DNA from: Prevotellaceae bacterium
GTDB lineage: Bacteria; Bacteroidota; Bacteroidia; Bacteroidales; Bacteroidaceae
Assembly: GCA_028723455.1 (NCBI GenBank)
Contig: JAQYEW010000035.1
Coordinates: forward strand, 1-37,327
DNA length: 37,327 nucleotides
Direction: 5' to 3'
Both the position numbers and the translations under genes were made by a program. This document shows, piece by piece, positions 14,892-23,955 of this stretch (positions within the stretch are counted from its first letter, which is position 1; the number at the start of each line of letters is the position of its first letter). The notes under the pieces were generated by a model that saw only the letters and a list, made by a program, of their open reading frames with translations, was not told the DNA's origin and made no database searches.

Positions 14892-17054
14892 ATGGTAAAA
14901 AGAGTGTTTATAGGGACATGGCTGTCTCTTTCTTTGTCAAATAATATATGGGCTGTTGAGCCGCTGGACACGTTCACCATGCGTCAGGTGCAACTGAAGG
15001 AAGTGAGCGTCATCAGTCGCAATCTGGCTCGTGAGGCCCATCAGCAGGCCTACGCCGTAAGCGTGGTGGATTTGAAACGACACCAGCAGGAGGGCAGGTC
15101 ATTGAACCGTGTCTTGAATTCGGTGGCCAGTGTGCGCATGCGTGAAAACGGAGGCTTGGGTTCTTCGTCCAGTTTGCAGATGAACGGTTTTCAGGGCAAT
15201 CAGGTGCGGGTGTTTTTGGATGGCATGCCTATGCAGGGCTTGTCCTTAAGCCAAATGGGGGCTACGATGGCGGACCGCATAGAGGTGTATAAGGGCGTAT
15301 TGCCTGTTTCATTGGGAGCGGATGCCCTGGGAGGTGCTGTGAACGTAGTAACGCGTGGTGCGCTGAATTTCCTGGATGCCAATTATTCCGTGGGCAGTTA
15401 TCACACCCACCGTGCCCAAGTGAGTGGCGCATTGACACGCCCCAATGGATGGACCTTGCGGGGCAGCGCGTATCTGAATTACAGTCAGAACGACTACAAG
15501 GTGAAAGTGGGCGTTCAGGATCTTACGACCGGTCTGGTGGGTTCCGAGCAGTGGGTGCGTCGCTTTGCCGACGACCACCTGAGCGGTGGGTTGCGCTTGG
15601 AAGGCGGACTTACGGGAAAGCCGTGGGCGGACCATCTTCTGTTGGGCTTGACCGCCTCGACGATGAGTGGCGACGTACAGACGGGTGCCACAATGGATGC
15701 CGTTTACGGAGGCGTCAGAACCAGCGACTGGAGTCTGGTGCCCCATGTGCGGTATAAAAAAGACAACCTGATTCTGCCTGGTCTGAGCCTGCAAGCATGG
15801 GCCGGTTACGGCGCAACGAACACCCACCAACTGGACACGCTGAGCCGGCGATACAATTGGCTGGGGCATTATGCGGACAAGGCAACGGCCGGCGAGCGTT
15901 CGCTGACTGACGCCATCATCCGCCTGCGCCAGTGGCAGGCCAGCGCGTCGCTGTCCTATACGTTGGGCGAGCATCACCAGTTCTCCATGAACCATACGTT
16001 GCAGGCCAATCGCCGGCGCAGCGACGACCGTCGGCACCGCGACTTGGAAAGTAACAATGTCCTTGGTACGCTGGGCAAGCATATCACTGCCTTGGGTTAT
16101 CAGATTCGGTACCAGCGTTGGAATGCCAATGCCTTTGTCAAGGGCTATGCACTGCATAGCCAGACGATGAAGAAGGTGGATTTGTTTCAGAGCAGCGAGC
16201 GGTGGGAGCAACTCGCCAGCCGGAAGTATCACATAGGTTTTGGCGGCGCGGCCACCTATTATCTGCTTCCTTCCTTGCAGGTGAAGGCCAGTGCCGAACG
16301 AGCCTATCGCTTGCCCGAAGTGATGGAGATGTTTGGCGATGGCCTCATACAGCAGAGCAATCCCGACTTGAAACCGGAGCGGTCAGACAATTACAATGTG
16401 GGAGTGCTGTTGCGCCAGCCTGTCGGTTTTAACCATCGCATTGATTTCGAGGCCACGGTCATTTGGCGCAATGCCCGCGACTTTATCCAAAAGGGCGTTT
16501 CGCTGTCCAACAATCCCACAACCGGATTTGAGAATCTGGGGCGTGTGAATACGCGCGGTTTTGAACTGAGTGTCGGCTATGCCTTGCGTCGCGAACTGAA
16601 CCTCAGTGCTACCCTTACGTTTCAGGACATCAAGGACCGTATGGAGTACTATGACAACACGGGCTATACGGGAGGCAGTAAGATACGTAACATCACCTAC
16701 GGCCAACGTCTGCCGAACATACCCTATCGTTTTGGATCGGCTCATGCCGACTATACTTTCTTCAGGAACATCCCCGGCAAGGACGCACGCTTGACGCTGT
16801 CCTACGACCTGAATTATGTCCATCGCTATTATCTGGCTTTCCCGGGATTGGGGTCGGCAGACAGCAAGAAGATTATTCCCCGACAGCTTTCGCATGATGC
16901 CGGCGTAGCCTACAGTCTTTGCCGTGGCCGCTACAGCGTGATGTTGGAGTGCCAGAATCTGACCGGAGCCTTGCTTTATGACAATTACCGCTTGCAGAAG
17001 CCTGGTCGTCAGGTGAATCTCAAGTTCCGTTATTTTATCAACAAAACCAATTAA
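14892..17054 (+). CDS. TonB-dependent siderophore-type receptor (XusA-like)
   Basis: The product has 720 residues with the start at 14892 (MVKRVFIGTW, a short signal peptide to about ...NIWA). The plug domain follows (LKEVSVISRNLA; VRMRENGGLGSSSSLQMNGF; VRVFLDGMPMQG; RIEVYKGVLPVSLGADALGG) and then a long beta-barrel ending with an aromatic strand (KFRYFINKTN). There is no N-terminal carboxypeptidase-like domain, unlike SusC proteins, and no SusD gene beside it. The next two genes encode a DUF4374 lipoprotein and a PepSY protein. This trio matches the Bacteroides XusABC xenosiderophore system, so ferric-siderophore uptake across the outer membrane is the best guess. Confidence 0.85.
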   Translation: MVKRVFIGTWLSLSLSNNIWAVEPLDTFTMRQVQLKEVSVISRNLAREAHQQAYAVSVVDLKRHQQEGRSLNRVLNSVASVRMRENGGLGSSSSLQMNGFQGNQVRVFLDGMPMQGLSLSQMGATMADRIEVYKGVLPVSLGADALGGAVNVVTRGALNFLDANYSVGSYHTHRAQVSGALTRPNGWTLRGSAYLNYSQNDYKVKVGVQDLTTGLVGSEQWVRRFADDHLSGGLRLEGGLTGKPWADHLLLGLTASTMSGDVQTGATMDAVYGGVRTSDWSLVPHVRYKKDNLILPGLSLQAWAGYGATNTHQLDTLSRRYNWLGHYADKATAGERSLTDAIIRLRQWQASASLSYTLGEHHQFSMNHTLQANRRRSDDRRHRDLESNNVLGTLGKHITALGYQIRYQRWNANAFVKGYALHSQTMKKVDLFQSSERWEQLASRKYHIGFGGAATYYLLPSLQVKASAERAYRLPEVMEMFGDGLIQQSNPDLKPERSDNYNVGVLLRQPVGFNHRIDFEATVIWRNARDFIQKGVSLSNNPTTGFENLGRVNTRGFELSVGYALRRELNLSATLTFQDIKDRMEYYDNTGYTGGSKIRNITYGQRLPNIPYRFGSAHADYTFFRNIPGKDARLTLSYDLNYVHRYYLAFPGLGSADSKKIIPRQLSHDAGVAYSLCRGRYSVMLECQNLTGALLYDNYRLQKPGRQVNLKFRYFINKTN

Positions 17055-17067
17055 ACAACGTAAAAAA

Positions 17068-18291
17068 ATGTACATCTCAAAGACACTTGCGGCTGTGGCC
17101 GCCTCAGCACTGCTTCTGACAGCATGCAGCGATGACAACAACGGCGGGGTATCCTCCCCGGCCCGCTCCAAGTATGCCCTATCTCTTGGAGTAACCGCTA
17201 ATGGCAACACTACCTATTATGTGGTGAAAAGCAACGACCTGATGACGGGCACAATCTCGGCACAGGGCAACGGCTTGGAGGAAACCGGCTATCACGATTA
17301 TATGCAGGCGGCCAACGGCAATATACTTAGTATCGGCGGCCTGGGCGTTACTGACGTGAATATGATTTCGCAGGATGCCCAGGGTGTTCTGAGCGTTCGT
17401 ACCATGTTCCGTGCCAATACGGCGTTGAGCGAACTGTGCCAGGCGGATGACAAGACGCTCTTGGGTTTGGAAGTGCCGGCCACCCCACAAGCCGGGTCTC
17501 AGTTGACATTTTATGTGGTGGATGCCGTAACGGGCAGCGTAACCAATACAAATACCAGCAACGCCGTGGCCCCTCTGGCCCAGCAAGAGTGGCCCAGCGT
17601 AACGGGCATGAGCGTAAACAATGGCCATGTGTACGTTGCTTATGTCCCCATGAGTCGCGAGACCTATGCAACCCCCGCCACAGACTCGTGCTATGTGGCA
17701 GTCTTTACCTACCCCGGTTTGCAGTTCGAGAAACTGATGAAGGATGCGCGCACAGGCAATGCCGGCTCATGGAACGCCTACAATGCCTTCCAGCGCGACG
17801 AGCAGGGCGACCTGTATGTGATGTCGAACAGCAATGTGGCCAACGGTTTCAGCCAGAGCACTCAGGATGCTGCTTTCCTGCGTATCCGCAAGGGGCAGAC
17901 GGAGTTTGACACAAATTATCTCTTCCCCTTCGGCAAGCAGACCGGTGGCCTGCGTCCCGCCCATTGGCTCTATGTGGGTAATGGCCTGGCCTATGCGCTT
18001 GTAAGTACAGAAACAGACCAGAGTGCAGAGAACCTGCGATGGAGCGACCGCAACCTGAAAGCCTATGTCGTAGACCTTTATAACCGGCGTGCCACAGAAG
18101 TGCAGGGTGTTCCTCTGCATAATGGCGACGGCGGACGCCGCTTTGCCGCCTTGGTCGAGGGCAATTATGTCTATCATTTAGTGAATGATGCCAGCGGCGC
18201 TTATATCTATCGTACCGACGTAACCTCCGCCACCGCCCAGCGGGGCGCACGCGTGGAGACTTCGTTCATAGCTGGTATGTTCAAGTTCTGA
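17068..18291 (+). CDS. DUF4374 surface lipoprotein (XusB-like siderophore-binding protein)
   Basis: The 407-residue product has a lipoprotein signal with lipobox LLTAC (Cys20) followed by SDDNN. This acidic stretch is typical of the Bacteroidetes signal that sends lipoproteins to the cell surface. The body has repeated beta-strand patterns (ILSIGGLGVTDVN, HVYVAYVPMSRE, LYVMSNSNVANG, FAALVEGNYVYHLV) consistent with the beta-propeller DUF4374 family. In Bacteroides thetaiotaomicron XusB, of this family, binds ferric enterobactin outside the cell. It starts 13 nt after the TonB receptor and 5 nt before the PepSY gene, so the three are surely co-transcribed. Ligand identity is inferred from context only. 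Confidence 0.85.
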   Translation: MYISKTLAAVAASALLLTACSDDNNGGVSSPARSKYALSLGVTANGNTTYYVVKSNDLMTGTISAQGNGLEETGYHDYMQAANGNILSIGGLGVTDVNMISQDAQGVLSVRTMFRANTALSELCQADDKTLLGLEVPATPQAGSQLTFYVVDAVTGSVTNTNTSNAVAPLAQQEWPSVTGMSVNNGHVYVAYVPMSRETYATPATDSCYVAVFTYPGLQFEKLMKDARTGNAGSWNAYNAFQRDEQGDLYVMSNSNVANGFSQSTQDAAFLRIRKGQTEFDTNYLFPFGKQTGGLRPAHWLYVGNGLAYALVSTETDQSAENLRWSDRNLKAYVVDLYNRRATEVQGVPLHNGDGGRRFAALVEGNYVYHLVNDASGAYIYRTDVTSATAQRGARVETSFIAGMFKF

Positions 18292-18296
18292 GACGA

Positions 18297-19442
18297 ATGA
18301 ACCGTATCCGCAATATCGCCCGATGGCTGCACAAGGTCATCGGGCTCTTTACTGCACTGGTGATGACCATTGTGTGTCTCACGGCATTGCCGCTGGCTGT
18401 GCGTGATGAACTTACGTTGGCCAGCGAGCCTTGGCGCATGGTGGATAACCCGGCAAAAGCAAAGGCGGAGGCTCCTGCCTCGCTTCTGGTGCAGGAAGCC
18501 GCAAGGGCAACGGGATGGGGGAAGCCTTCTGCACTGACGATGGGGCCTGTGGGGCGTGCCGCACAGGCCGATTATTGGCAGCAGGAGGTAACAGTACACA
18601 TGGATCCCCATACGGCTCGTGTCCTGCATGTGCAGTGTGGACGGACAGGCACGCAACGTTTCCTGTCCTGGTGCATGGCCGGACATAAATATCTGTGGCT
18701 GCCTCATCAGATCGGACGCCAAGTAGTAGGGTGGAGTGCCCTGCTGTTGGTGCTGGTTCTTCTGACCGGTCTGGTGCTGTGGCTGCCACGTCGCTGGAAT
18801 CGCACGTTGCTTCGCAACGGCCTGACCCTGCGCGCCCCTTGGACCATGAAGCGTCTGACGTGGCAGCTGCACAATGTCATGGGATTCTGGTTTTTCTTGC
18901 CGCTTCTGTCGGCCTGCCTGACGGGCATGGTCTTTGCTCTGCCTTGGTTCAGCCGTGGTGTCTATAGTCTGGCAAGTGGCGGCCGTGTCATGGAGGATTA
19001 CACGCTGCCACCCTCGCAGAGCGATTCTGCCCTTCCGATGGCATCCGTTGATGCGCTGTTTGAAAAAGTAAAGGGTGATTCTCCCGATGCCCAACAGCTC
19101 TATCTTGTTTTGCCTGCTGATTCTTTGCAGAGCTATCGTGTCAGTGTGGTGCACAGGATGGGGTCGTATCTTCGACAGGACAACCTGTTCTTCGATCAGC
19201 GCACGCTGGCCGAGTTACCGGCCACAAGCCCCTGGGGCGGCCGTTGGCGTGATGGCACGCCGGCTGACCGCCTGATTCATGCTACCTTGGATATTCACGA
19301 AGGGCGTATTCTCTCCTGGCCCGGCCGCCTGTTGATGTTTCTGGCGTCGCTGTTTGGAGCCACCTTGCCCTTGACAGGCTTTGTGTTGTGGCTTCGCCGT
19401 GGTCGCAAGCCCGCTATTCCGGTCAGTCGCGGCTCGCGATAA
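18297..19442 (+). CDS. PepSY-domain inner-membrane protein (XusC-like, putative ferric reductase)
   Basis: The 381-residue product has four membrane segments: residues ~16-34, ~143-165, ~200-220 and ~345-368. His residues lie at or near their edges (LHKVIGLF, HKYLWLP, QLHNVMGFW, LDIHEGR). PepSY-associated TM proteins of this type, including FoxB/FhuE-linked and XusC proteins, are thought to reduce siderophore-bound iron at the inner membrane, with the His residues as probable heme ligands. It ends the three-gene operon. The specific electron-transfer role is family-based inference. Confidence 0.85.
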   Translation: MNRIRNIARWLHKVIGLFTALVMTIVCLTALPLAVRDELTLASEPWRMVDNPAKAKAEAPASLLVQEAARATGWGKPSALTMGPVGRAAQADYWQQEVTVHMDPHTARVLHVQCGRTGTQRFLSWCMAGHKYLWLPHQIGRQVVGWSALLLVLVLLTGLVLWLPRRWNRTLLRNGLTLRAPWTMKRLTWQLHNVMGFWFFLPLLSACLTGMVFALPWFSRGVYSLASGGRVMEDYTLPPSQSDSALPMASVDALFEKVKGDSPDAQQLYLVLPADSLQSYRVSVVHRMGSYLRQDNLFFDQRTLAELPATSPWGGRWRDGTPADRLIHATLDIHEGRILSWPGRLLMFLASLFGATLPLTGFVLWLRRGRKPAIPVSRGSR

Positions 19443-19460
19443 AATATTACAATTTGCGCC

Positions 19461-19517
19461 TGTAATAACCTTGTCTCATGAATGCAACAATCTTGTAACA
19501 GGTGTTGTGTAGTTTTG
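19461..19517 (+). promoter_or_regulatory. Pho-box-like direct-repeat array plus -7 element
   Basis: Four boxes start exactly 11 bp apart: TGTAA (19461), TGTCT (19472), TGCAA (19483) and TGTAA (19494). With the preceding base they read CTGTAAT, TTGTCTC, ATGCAAC and TTGTAAC, each matching 5-6 of 7 positions of the PhoB half-site CTGTMAY with the canonical 4-nt gaps. A perfect -7 box TAGTTTTG follows at 19510-19517, but no TTG is found at -33; the last repeats cover that position. This is the layout of a promoter activated by an OmpR/PhoB-family regulator. TATTACA/TGTAATA (19445-19451 / 19461-19467) also forms a dyad. Confidence 0.55.
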
Positions 19518-19568
19518 CATCGTCTTTAGGAAGATGAACCAAACCTTCCTTTTGACGGATGTAAAAAG

Positions 19569-22352
19569 ATGAAAAAGAGAATTTGCGTATTAGTAATTGG
19601 TATTAGTACATGCCTGTCTTCTGCTTTTGCAGGCGTTGTGGAAGGACAGGTAAGAGATGCAGAATTGGGTGAGTCGCTGATTGGGGCTTCTGTTACTTTT
19701 GCAAAGGGCAAGGGGACGACAACGAACCTGGACGGGGGGTTCCGGTTGGAAATCCCCAACGGCAGACAAAAACTTACGATCCGATATGTTGGCTATAAAA
19801 CCATAGAAAAGGAAATTGTGGTTACATCAGCTCCACAGCAGCTGTCTTTTCTTATGGAGCCGGATGATATGGCATTAGGAACGCTCACCGTGGTCGCTGA
19901 AGCCAGGCATGACACGGAAGCGGCCATCATCCGCGAACAGCAGGAGGCCAATGTCTCGATGTCGAATGTTTCGGAACAGCATATCCGCCGCACGCAGGAC
20001 AAGGATGCCGGAGAGGTGATCCGCCGTGTGCCGGGAGTCAGCATGATTGATGAAAAGTATGTCATGGTGCGCGGACTGGCACAGAGATACAATAATGTAT
20101 GGATGAATAGCTCGGCCGTGCCCTCGAGTGAGGCGGACCAGCGGGCATTCTCGTTTGACATCATTCCTTCGTCCCAGATCAGCAACATGAAAGTGGTGAA
20201 GTCTGTCTCTGCGGAATATCCGGCAGATTACACCGGTGGTTTCATTGTTGTGAACACCAAAGACGTTCCGCAGCAGGACACCTGGAGCGTGAGCCTTGGA
20301 GGTGGCTATAATACGGAGACCCACTTCAAGGACCAAGCCTACTACAAAGGAAGTTCTACCGATTTCCTTGGTTTTGACAACGGCAGGCGAGGCTTGAGGG
20401 ATGGGATGGGCAGTGTGCTGAATGCACAAAGCAACGGATTCTCCCTGCTTGACAATGATTTTAATAACGATTGGACGGTGAAATCGCGACAGCCCATCCT
20501 GGACCTGAGTCTGTCGGGAACATTCTCCAAACGGTGGAATACGGGTAGGGGACATACTTTGGGGCTGAACGGCAGTCTCAACTACAGTAATTCCTACCGT
20601 ACGATGTCAGACATTGATAACAACCTGTTCGGTGCCTACGACCAGATTCATGACCAGTCCAACTTTTTGCGCAGGGCTAAGGACGACCAGAGCGTGAACA
20701 ACGTTCGCCTTGGCGCGCTTCTTGGACTTGTCTGGTTTTCATCTGACAAGAACCATCGTGTCGAATTGAAGCAACTCTTCAACCAGTTGGGCAAGAGCCG
20801 GTACACGTACCGAAAGGGTTTTGACGCTCAGAGCGACTACACGGAACAGGCGGAGTATTACTACCAGAGCCGTTCAACTTACAATCTGGGCGTTTGCGGA
20901 AAGCATACGGTCTCGGAGGACAATCTGCTTGACTGGAACCTGGGATATGCTTATGCCAACAGAAACCTTCCCGACAGAAGACGCTACACGCTCTTCGGAC
21001 AAGAGAACGGGAGCCTTGAAGTTGATAACCTGAATGACATAAACCGTGAATATTCCTTCTTGGACGAGCATATTTTTTCCGGTGCTGCAAACTGGGGCCG
21101 TAAGATCTCATTAGGTGCCTGGAAGCCGTCTTTGAAAGTGGGGTTATACGCAGAACACAGAAGACGAAAATACGACACACGCTTCTTCATTTATGCGTGG
21201 CCGATGGGACAGTTGCCACAGTCTATGCGGGACCTGGACGTTCCTACCGGGCTGCTGAACGAGAAGAACTATGGGGTCAACGGTCTCTACTTGTTGGAGC
21301 AGGTGGACTGGAGCAATAACTACGAGGCCAAGAACATGATAGGCAGTGGCTACCTTACGCTGTTGCTCCCCTTCTTCTCAAACAAATTGGAGGCGTACGG
21401 TGGGCTGAGGTATGAGTCCTCTCATACGGAACTCATTTCTCATACGCGGCGGCAGGAGTATTCTCCGCTGTCAACAAAATATGACTACAACGATTTCTTC
21501 CCTTCGCTCAACCTTACCTACCACCTCACGAAGAACCAGCAGATGAGGCTGGCGTATGGCAAGACCACGAATCGGCCCGAGTTCCGGGAATTGTCCACAA
21601 GTGTTTATTACGACTTCGACCTGGCATCAAACGTGCAAGGCAACCATAACCTGAAGGCGGCGTACATCGACAATGTTGATATGGGGTGGGAATGGTATCC
21701 CCATGCCGGCGAGGTGATCTCACTTTCCCTCTTCTACAAGCATTTCAAGAATCCGATAGAATGGACATATACCGTAGCCGGGGGTACGGACCTGGTATAT
21801 ACATACATGAATGCGGAGGGTGCCGACAATTACGGCATTGAGCTTGACGTAAGGAAGCAGCTTGACTTTTTGGGTCTGAAGCAGTTCTCCCTCTCCCTGA
21901 ATGCCGCATGGATACATTCAAGTGTGAATTTCCCCAAGGGAAGCCGCGAACAGGACCGTCCGATGCAGGGCCAGTCGCCTTATCTGGTGAACGCGGGACT
22001 GTTCTTCAATGGCGACCTCGGAGGTCCGCAGCAAGCATGGAAGAAGGGCTGGACAGCAGCACTGCTTTATAATACCATCGGCAAGCGCATCATTGGTGTG
22101 GGAAGAAGCGTAGGCAGTGGGGAAACGGATGTCAGGGTTCCTGACAGTTATGAAATGCCCCGCCATCAGGTCGACTTGAACGTCGGAAAATCCTTCGGCC
22201 CCTTCGACTTGCGCCTTTCCTTCAGAGACATCCTTGCTCAGAAGATACAGTTCAAGCAGTTTGAGCAGACAAAAAAGGGGGAAATAGAACAGATAACCCG
22301 TTCTTACAAGCCTGGTCAGACCGTATTGCTTACAGCAACTTATAAATTATAA
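19569..22352 (+). CDS. TonB-dependent receptor with N-terminal carboxypeptidase-like domain
   Basis: The 927-residue product has a signal peptide (MKKRICVLVIGISTCLSSAFA). A CarboxypepD_reg-like domain follows (residues ~23-95; VVEGQVRDAELGESLIGASV, TTTNLDGGFRLE), then a plug (QDKDAGEVIRRVPGVSMID, VMVRGLAQRYNNV, MKVVKSVSAEYPADYTGG) and an outer-membrane barrel ending QTVLLTATYKL. It is not a SusC: no SusD lies nearby. The next gene, 58 nt downstream, encodes a surface beta-helix lipoprotein that is its likely partner. Substrate unknown; the upstream 11-bp repeat array hints at phosphate- or other two-component-controlled nutrient uptake. Confidence 0.9.
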   Translation: MKKRICVLVIGISTCLSSAFAGVVEGQVRDAELGESLIGASVTFAKGKGTTTNLDGGFRLEIPNGRQKLTIRYVGYKTIEKEIVVTSAPQQLSFLMEPDDMALGTLTVVAEARHDTEAAIIREQQEANVSMSNVSEQHIRRTQDKDAGEVIRRVPGVSMIDEKYVMVRGLAQRYNNVWMNSSAVPSSEADQRAFSFDIIPSSQISNMKVVKSVSAEYPADYTGGFIVVNTKDVPQQDTWSVSLGGGYNTETHFKDQAYYKGSSTDFLGFDNGRRGLRDGMGSVLNAQSNGFSLLDNDFNNDWTVKSRQPILDLSLSGTFSKRWNTGRGHTLGLNGSLNYSNSYRTMSDIDNNLFGAYDQIHDQSNFLRRAKDDQSVNNVRLGALLGLVWFSSDKNHRVELKQLFNQLGKSRYTYRKGFDAQSDYTEQAEYYYQSRSTYNLGVCGKHTVSEDNLLDWNLGYAYANRNLPDRRRYTLFGQENGSLEVDNLNDINREYSFLDEHIFSGAANWGRKISLGAWKPSLKVGLYAEHRRRKYDTRFFIYAWPMGQLPQSMRDLDVPTGLLNEKNYGVNGLYLLEQVDWSNNYEAKNMIGSGYLTLLLPFFSNKLEAYGGLRYESSHTELISHTRRQEYSPLSTKYDYNDFFPSLNLTYHLTKNQQMRLAYGKTTNRPEFRELSTSVYYDFDLASNVQGNHNLKAAYIDNVDMGWEWYPHAGEVISLSLFYKHFKNPIEWTYTVAGGTDLVYTYMNAEGADNYGIELDVRKQLDFLGLKQFSLSLNAAWIHSSVNFPKGSREQDRPMQGQSPYLVNAGLFFNGDLGGPQQAWKKGWTAALLYNTIGKRIIGVGRSVGSGETDVRVPDSYEMPRHQVDLNVGKSFGPFDLRLSFRDILAQKIQFKQFEQTKKGEIEQITRSYKPGQTVLLTATYKL

Positions 22353-22410
22353 TCATAGCGTTATGGGGGAAATCCCCATGGTTCAGATGTTTAACAAGAA
22401 AAGAAGAAAG

Positions 22411-23955
22411 ATGAAGACAAAAAGTTTTCTCTCAGTGGCATTGCTCGCCACGGCGTTGTGTATGTCCTTGGTGGCATGTAGTGATGAAAACGATGCTCCG
22501 GAGGTTTCGGCCGTTGCTTATGTCTGGGGCACGGAGGGAAGTGTTAAGACATGCGACCATCTGCTGTTTACCCCGGATGGCAAGGAGGACGCTCACGGCA
22601 ATGTCATCGGTAATGGCGATAAGGAGTTTATCTTCAAGGGTAAGCAGACGCTGAAAAGAGGTACTTACCTCTTGCGTGGATGGATTTATGTTGCGGAGGG
22701 TTCCGAACTGACCATAGAGCCGGGCACGGTCATCAAGGGCGAAAAGGAGTCCGCAGCCTCTCTTATCATTGAACCGGGGGCCAAGATATTCGCTCAGGGA
22801 ACGGCCGCCCAGCCCATTGTATTTACTTCTGCCCAGGCAAAAGGCAGCCGCAGGCCGGGCGATTGGGGTGGCTTGATCCTTTGCGGTCGTGCGTTGAACA
22901 ACAAGGGCGTGCTTGGACAGCAGATTGAGGGTGGCCCCCGAACAAAACACGGAGGCAATGACGCTGCGGATAACAGTGGTATCCTGAGTTATGTTCGCGT
23001 TGAGTTTGCCGGCTATCCCTTCCAGAAGGACAAGGAAATCAATGCCGTTACCTTTGGTAGTGTTGGTAGCGGCACCCAGGTGAACCACTTGCAGGTAAGT
23101 TATTCAAACGATGATTCTTTCGAGTGGTTCGGGGGGAATGTCAACTGCCGCTATCTGGTTGCCTTCAACGGTTGGGATGACGAGTTTGATACCGATAACG
23201 GTTATAGCGGCAAGGTCCAGTATGCACTTTCTATTCGCGACCCTCGCATTGCGGACACCTCTCAGTCCAACGGGTTTGAAAGTGATAACGACGCTGACGG
23301 TTCGCTCACACAGCCCTTTACCTCTGCGGTTTTCTCTAACGTAACTTTTGTCGGTCCGATGGGCATGGGCGGTTTCGAGAATACGCCTGATTACATCAAT
23401 GGCGGTTCGATGTTCCCCCAGAATGGCTCTGCGCTGGGCAAGTTTCAGGCTGCCATGCAGATTCGCCGAAGCAGTCGTCTGGCTTGCTTCAACTCCGTTG
23501 CCATGGGCTATCCTATCGGCCTGATTATTGATGCCGAGAAGGGCGGAACGCAGGAATATGCCAAGGCCGGCAACCTCAAACTCCGGAATATTCTGTTTGC
23601 CGGAATGGAGATTACGGGCAGCGACGCCAATAAACGCTATTCGGATGATTTGTATGACGCGGCAAAGAAGACGGGAATCGACCCCTCGCAAGCGTCTTTC
23701 AGTTCTTCCTTCTTCAAGGCACAGCCCGGAAACCGTGTCTTCAGCCAGATTGCTGACCTGAGGCTTACGGGTTCAAACGGCGATTTTCCGGCAATCTTCC
23801 CTCTTGCCGATTCTCCTCTTCTTGGGGCGGCTCGTTTTGAGGATGAACTGCTTTCGTCCGGTTTCGACAAAGTAAGCTATGTTGGTGCATTCTCCGGCAC
23901 TGCGAATTGGCTTGAAGGCTGGACGGAGTTTGACCCCCAGCACGCTGATTATTAA
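22411..23955 (+). CDS. Surface lipoprotein with right-handed beta-helix-like repeats
   Basis: The start is set at ATG 22411 (MKTKSFLSV), giving a lipoprotein signal with lipobox LVAC (Cys23) and acidic tail SDEND, a surface-export signal. The 514-residue product has stacked short strands (GWIYVAEGSELTIEPGTVIK; ASLIIEPGAKIFAQGTAAQP; WGGLILCGRALNNKG; LSYVRVEFAG; HLQVSYSNDDSFEWFGG; DDEFDTDNG) typical of a family of Bacteroidetes proteins of unknown function annotated as hypothetical or beta-helix. Asp-rich turns suggest metal binding. It pairs with the receptor upstream and could present a substrate to it. Its stop codon shares TTAA (23952-23955) with the stop of the convergent HTH gene. Confidence 0.75.
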   Translation: MKTKSFLSVALLATALCMSLVACSDENDAPEVSAVAYVWGTEGSVKTCDHLLFTPDGKEDAHGNVIGNGDKEFIFKGKQTLKRGTYLLRGWIYVAEGSELTIEPGTVIKGEKESAASLIIEPGAKIFAQGTAAQPIVFTSAQAKGSRRPGDWGGLILCGRALNNKGVLGQQIEGGPRTKHGGNDAADNSGILSYVRVEFAGYPFQKDKEINAVTFGSVGSGTQVNHLQVSYSNDDSFEWFGGNVNCRYLVAFNGWDDEFDTDNGYSGKVQYALSIRDPRIADTSQSNGFESDNDADGSLTQPFTSAVFSNVTFVGPMGMGGFENTPDYINGGSMFPQNGSALGKFQAAMQIRRSSRLACFNSVAMGYPIGLIIDAEKGGTQEYAKAGNLKLRNILFAGMEITGSDANKRYSDDLYDAAKKTGIDPSQASFSSSFFKAQPGNRVFSQIADLRLTGSNGDFPAIFPLADSPLLGAARFEDELLSSGFDKVSYVGAFSGTANWLEGWTEFDPQHADY

